This document shows, piece by piece, positions 60,777-64,000 of a DNA stretch of 64,000 nucleotides (within the stretch, counting starts at the first letter, position 1; each line of letters opens with the position of its first letter). The position numbers and the translations under genes were made by a program. The DNA lies in the NCBI RefSeq assembly GCF_027595985.1, contig NC_073312.1, forward strand, positions 8,667,780 to 8,731,779, read 5' to 3'. Origin of the DNA: Sorex araneus. Lineage: Eukaryota > Chordata > Mammalia > Eulipotyphla > Soricidae. Under the pieces are notes generated by a model, which saw nothing but the letters and a program-made list of their open reading frames with translations, was not told the origin of the DNA and ran no database searches.

Positions 60777-60859
60777 CCCTCCGGGCCGCTCCCCCGCGGC
60801 CGTCCCGCCCCCCCACCCCCACCGCCCGGCTGCCCTTGCCAACCGCCTGTGGGAGGCTG

Positions 60860-61123
60860 CTGTAAAATGTCGTGAGGGCCGCCGCCGCTTTACGGCTGCC
60901 TCTCCCCGACCCGAGCCCGGGAGCGTCCAGCGCCGTCAGCCCGAGTCCTCGGAGCCCGCAGGGAGCCCGGGCGGCCGGCCGGCGACAGAGCCGCCGCCCC
61001 CCGCGCCGCGCCCGGCCCGGCCCCCGGCGATGTGAGCTCGCGGAGGGCGCCGGTGCCCCCTGGCCCGCGCTGGAGACGGGCGGCAGGTGCCTGCGCGGCG
61101 GGCGGGTGCTGGGGGCCTGCAGG
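60860..61123 (+). other. CACUL1: Probable CACUL1 5' UTR with two tiny upstream ORFs
   Basis: The transcription start is not marked by any motif; I place the leader roughly here from distance and composition. It contains ATG-TCG-TGA at 60867-60875 and a start-stop ATG-TGA at 61030-61035, the latter 88 nt before the main ATG. The main frame is open upstream through 60872 but has no in-frame ATG there. Confidence 0.45.
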
Positions 61124-61493
61124 ATGGAGGAGAGCATGGAGGAGGAGGAGGGGGGCAGCTACGAGGCGATGATGGACGACCAGAACCACAACAACTGGGA
61201 GGCGGCCGCCGACGGCTTCCGGCAGCCCCCGCCGGCGCCCGCGCCGCTGCCGGCGCCCGCCCGGGAGCCCCCCGGGGCGCAGCTGCTGGCGGTGCCCGCG
61301 GGCGCGGCGGACAGGAAGGGCCCCAAGGAGGGGCTGGCCCTGGGCGCGCCGCCGCCGCCGCCGCCGGCCCCCGAGGCCAACGGGGTGATCATGATGTTGA
61401 AGAGCTGCGACGCGGCCGCCGCCGGGGCCAAGGCGGCCCCCGCCCCCAGCGCCAGCGCCACCATCAACATCAACACCTCCACCTCCAAGTTCT
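61124..61493 (+). CDS. CACUL1: CACUL1 coding exon 1 (CDK2-associated cullin domain 1), N-terminal part
   Basis: CACUL1 associates with CDK2 and promotes its activity, and so the G1/S transition; the human protein is 369 residues, with a cullin-like domain in the C-terminal two thirds. This exon encodes residues 1-123 plus one base. It starts [20 protein letters not shown], continues with an Asn/Trp patch (NHNNWEAA), a Pro/Ala-rich stretch (residues 35-60), a Pro run (76-81), [15 protein letters not shown] (87-100), and ends [13 protein letters not shown]. Both ends match the human protein as I remember it; the middle is low-complexity and more Pro/Ala-rich. The ATG has a strong context (A at -3, G at +4). 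The exon ends at donor T|GTGAGT, in phase 1; the last exonic base is T rather than the usual G. The cullin domain exons are outside the window. Confidence 0.93.
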
Positions 61494-64000
61494 GTGAGTG
61501 CAGCCCGGACGGCCCCGCGGCCTTTGTTCGGGGCCCTCGGGTGGGGGCGGGGGCCGCGCCGGGACCCCCAGCCCCGCCCCCGGCGATCGAGCCTCCGAGG
61601 GGCCTCCCCACCCCCCGCCCCCGTGCCCCCTGAAAGTTTCCCCCGCAGACCCGCAGAGGGTAGAATCACGGGGCCTCTTATTTAGTCTATTCTTCTTCTT
61701 ATTATTATTCATTATTATTTTCCCCTTCCCTGCTCTCGCTTTTGGTTTTTTAAAATTTTACTTATTCTATTTTTGGGGGTTTCGCAGCCCCCAGAGAGGA
61801 AAGCGACCTGGCAGCCCGTGCCTGTTTGGGGCTTGCCGCCTGCCCGCGCGTTGCAGCCGGCAGGAGCGAGAAAGTTGACCCATGTGGTCGCGGGTGGTGC
61901 ACCCCCTTTCTCCGCCTTCTCTGCGGCGCGCGCCCCCCGCGCCCCGCCCGGGAAGGGTCCGGGCTGCTGCCCAGCCTGGAGCAACCGTCGGGGGCGACCC
62001 GCCGTTTTCGAAGCTCCGGATGGACCAGGAGGACTTACACCCCTACACCCCCACCCCCCCAACACCGCCCCGCCGGGCCGGGTCCCGTTAGCACGTGTCG
62101 ATGGCCATGGGTCTGTGGAATTCTTGGGCTTGAAAGGAGTGCTCGCTCTGTTTGAGTGGCATGCAAAAAATGAAAAATAAAAAAGGAGACACCCCAAATC
62201 TGTTCTGTAATTCGAAACTGCCCCCCCCCCCCCGTTCCAGGATATGTGCCTCGCTTTCGCGCCTAGGAAATTAAAAAGCGATTTTTGCTTTCAGCGAGTT
62301 GGATTAGAGCTGGTGGGGATGAAAATTGCCCGTCGCAGCCAGGTTTTTCTCTCCTATTAATAACTGCAAGTTTTGAATGGCATCTAGTAAAGCAACTGGA
62401 GATTTCAATCCCCGGTTACTAATTTTATCCAACTGTAGTGGTTATTGTCCAATTAGGGGTACAGGGGAAATAGTTGCCTTGATTCAGATGTGTGTGAATA
62501 AGTCAAACTTGCACATTTGTGTGGAGAGACAGCCCTTGGTCTTACTTTATATGCCTCTGGGAGACTGCTTAAGGAAAAGGTCTTTGGTAGTTGAAGACAG
62601 TCTATGACTTTCCCATGATCTTTCCACTTTGCCTACAGGAGAAGAATATTCATATTGAGTAGTTTGTATGTTTCAGGTCTATTTTGTGAAATCAGATCTG
62701 GAACATAGAGTGACAGAAGTAATTTTGCTTTAGTGCTGAAGCAAAGTTCGTTGAAGAGTTTTAAACACATACTTTAAAGAGCAGAAATTAACACAATTAG
62801 GGAAAGAAGATGGATTTGCCAAAGATTGTTCTTTGAAGATTATTAAGCTGGACAGATCGCCAATAAAATTGACCAGGGAAAAAGATGCAAATACAGTGGG
62901 TGGGAAATGGGAGCTAACTGCAAATAAAATATTTTTAAAAAGAAGTCATGGATTGCTGTACATTAATCAGCTTGAAAGTCTAGGTGAAATGTGTGAACTC
63001 TTAGAAAACTCTTTGGACTAGAGCAATAGCACAGCGGGTAGGGTGTTTGCCTTGCACCTGGCTGACCCGGGTTTGATTCCCAGCATCCCATATGGTCCCC
63101 TGAGCACCACCAGGAGTAATTGCTGAGTGCAGAGCCAGGAGTAACCCCTGTGCATCGCCGGGTGTGACCCAAAAAAGCAAAAAAGAAAAAAGCGTGAAAG
63201 TTGGTATCAGAAGAATCCAATAACTTGAATTAATAATTAGCTCAAATTTTACAGACCTCCTCCTTTCAAAATCTTTGGACCCAAACAATTTTGTTAAATT
63301 GTATTGAGGTAATACTGCAATATGATATTATACAATTTCAGTTTTATATTATTGAAAATCTGTCGGTCTATATGGTGACCATTGATTTCCCCACTGGAAC
63401 TTTCCCACCGCACCAAGGTGTCCTCTGGATTTACTCGGCGCCCTCCCTCCCCCCTCGAGTATTCTATTATTCTATTTACTGGCTGCTTTTTGCAATGCCA
63501 GGGATGCAGCTAATAATTTCTTTTTCAAATTGCTCTGGAAAAAACAAAACCAATATTAATCTCATTGAAAGATCAGTGAAGTTTAACCAAAAATAAGATG
63601 TGATTTAAAATTTGTCTCAGTAGACTCAGGGACAAAAAATAATTCTATATCACAATAATAATTCAATTAGATATTATTAAAACTCTTAGGCTCAGAAGAT
63701 GAGATAAAGATTAAATGAAAACTTTGGGCAGAGAATTGAGAAATTTTAGATAAATTTAAGATAAGGATGCCCCTTAGCACATGTGTTGCTGAATATGTTA
63801 AGAAATATCTGGCTAACACTATCCTGATTATCCTGGCTAACACTGGGTGGTTGGGGGGAGGATAAAAATTATAAGGTGAGGGAGGAAAACGAATATTTTC
63901 ATTTCTGCACAAAGCAGTTCTTTGAAAATAATGTCACGATCTGCAAGAACCATTAGAATTTGAGAAACTATTGGTAGGAGTTTAGTAGTGCTGCTGGATT
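61494..64000 (+). other. CACUL1: CACUL1 intron 1 (5' part)
   Basis: Begins GTGAGTGCAG. CpG-island sequence continues to about 62130, with a C run at 62221-62233. The section 62340-62640 (CTATTAATAACTGCAAG, GGTTACTAATTTTATCC, TTGTCCAATTAGGGG) is AT-rich, repeat-free and homeobox-motif-rich, a candidate conserved intronic element. From 62700 on it is AT-rich with one SOR SINE. No second exon is seen before the edge; short frames here are unsupported. Confidence 0.8.
63017..63192 (+). mobile_element. SOR SINE in CACUL1 intron 1, plus strand
   Basis: GGACTAGAGCAATAGCACAG, GGGTTTGATTCCC (B box), full body and GTGACCCAAAAAAGC, then A/G-rich tail. It lies in the sense direction of CACUL1. No clear target repeat. 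Confidence 0.94.

Larger units (their letters stand above)
59960..62130. promoter_or_regulatory. CACUL1: CpG island covering the CACUL1 promoter, exon 1 and start of intron 1
   Basis: CpG becomes abundant from about 59960 and stays so to about 62130, with no retroelement inside. This is the usual form of a TATA-less, broadly expressed mammalian promoter. No TATA box is seen upstream of the likely start. Many long frames on both strands here (for example 60106-61035) come from stop-poor GC-rich DNA. A divergent transcript is possible, but no second gene is recognised. Confidence 0.88.

Noticed and set aside
60060-60842. 260-codon minus-strand frame and 309-codon plus-strand frame in the CpG island
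   Set aside because: Arg/Pro/Gly/Ala-rich translations of very GC-rich promoter DNA, open in several phases at once; no recognisable domain and no matching splice signals.
59960-60860. A divergent gene sharing the CACUL1 CpG island
   Set aside because: No minus-strand exon with a known protein or donor in proper context is recognisable; a non-coding divergent transcript remains possible but unsupported.

Overview
This is vertebrate nuclear DNA from a placental mammal, almost certainly a shrew (Soricidae, Sorex-like). The window is littered with a tRNA-derived SINE that I recognise as the SOR family of shrews: a tRNA-like A box and B box, a conserved body ending in GTGACCCAAAAAGC, then poly(A). 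It also carries truncated 3' ends of a LINE-1 family and a few older pan-mammalian repeats (MIR, L2). There are no operons, CRISPR arrays or prokaryotic signals. Nearly every long open frame is an artefact of GC-rich DNA, of simple repeats whose unit lacks stops, or of SINE sequence.

Only one protein-coding gene can be supported: the first coding exon of CACUL1 (CDK2-associated cullin domain 1) on the plus strand at 61124-61493. It sits inside a large CpG island (about 59960-62130) with NRF1, E-box, GC-box and E2F-like sites. The rest of the gene, including the cullin-like domain, lies beyond the right edge, and 61494-64000 is the start of intron 1. Everything to the left reads as intergenic or regulatory DNA upstream of CACUL1.

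Layout: 1-7.8 kb mixed unique sequence, L1 ends and SINEs; 7.8-11.1 kb microsatellites, a nested L1/SINE insertion and a long polypurine array; 11.8-13.4 kb two interleaved minisatellites; 13.4-20 kb old SINEs, a CTCTGT array and a homeobox-motif-rich AT island near 17 kb; 20-27 kb a GC-rich stretch with few repeats; 27-51.5 kb alternating L1 ends, SINEs and polypyrimidine arrays; 52-59.9 kb AT-rich, SINE-poorer sequence, including about 1.75 kb with no repeat I can recognise and an old L2; 59.9-64 kb the CACUL1 CpG island, exon 1 and early intron 1.

The most interesting material is in the repeats. There are two SINE subfamilies that share a tRNA head but have different bodies and tails. An L1 copy with an inverted 5' segment was later hit by a SINE at its own target site. 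One insertion consists of little but poly(A), bounded by a 16-bp target duplication. Two inverted copies, 6 kb apart, belong to a retroposon I cannot name and share a short open frame. The L1 3' UTR repeatedly acts as a seed for CT-type microsatellite growth. I found no convincing new gene system. Coordinates of repeats are by eye, and class names for old repeats are by resemblance, not by a search.
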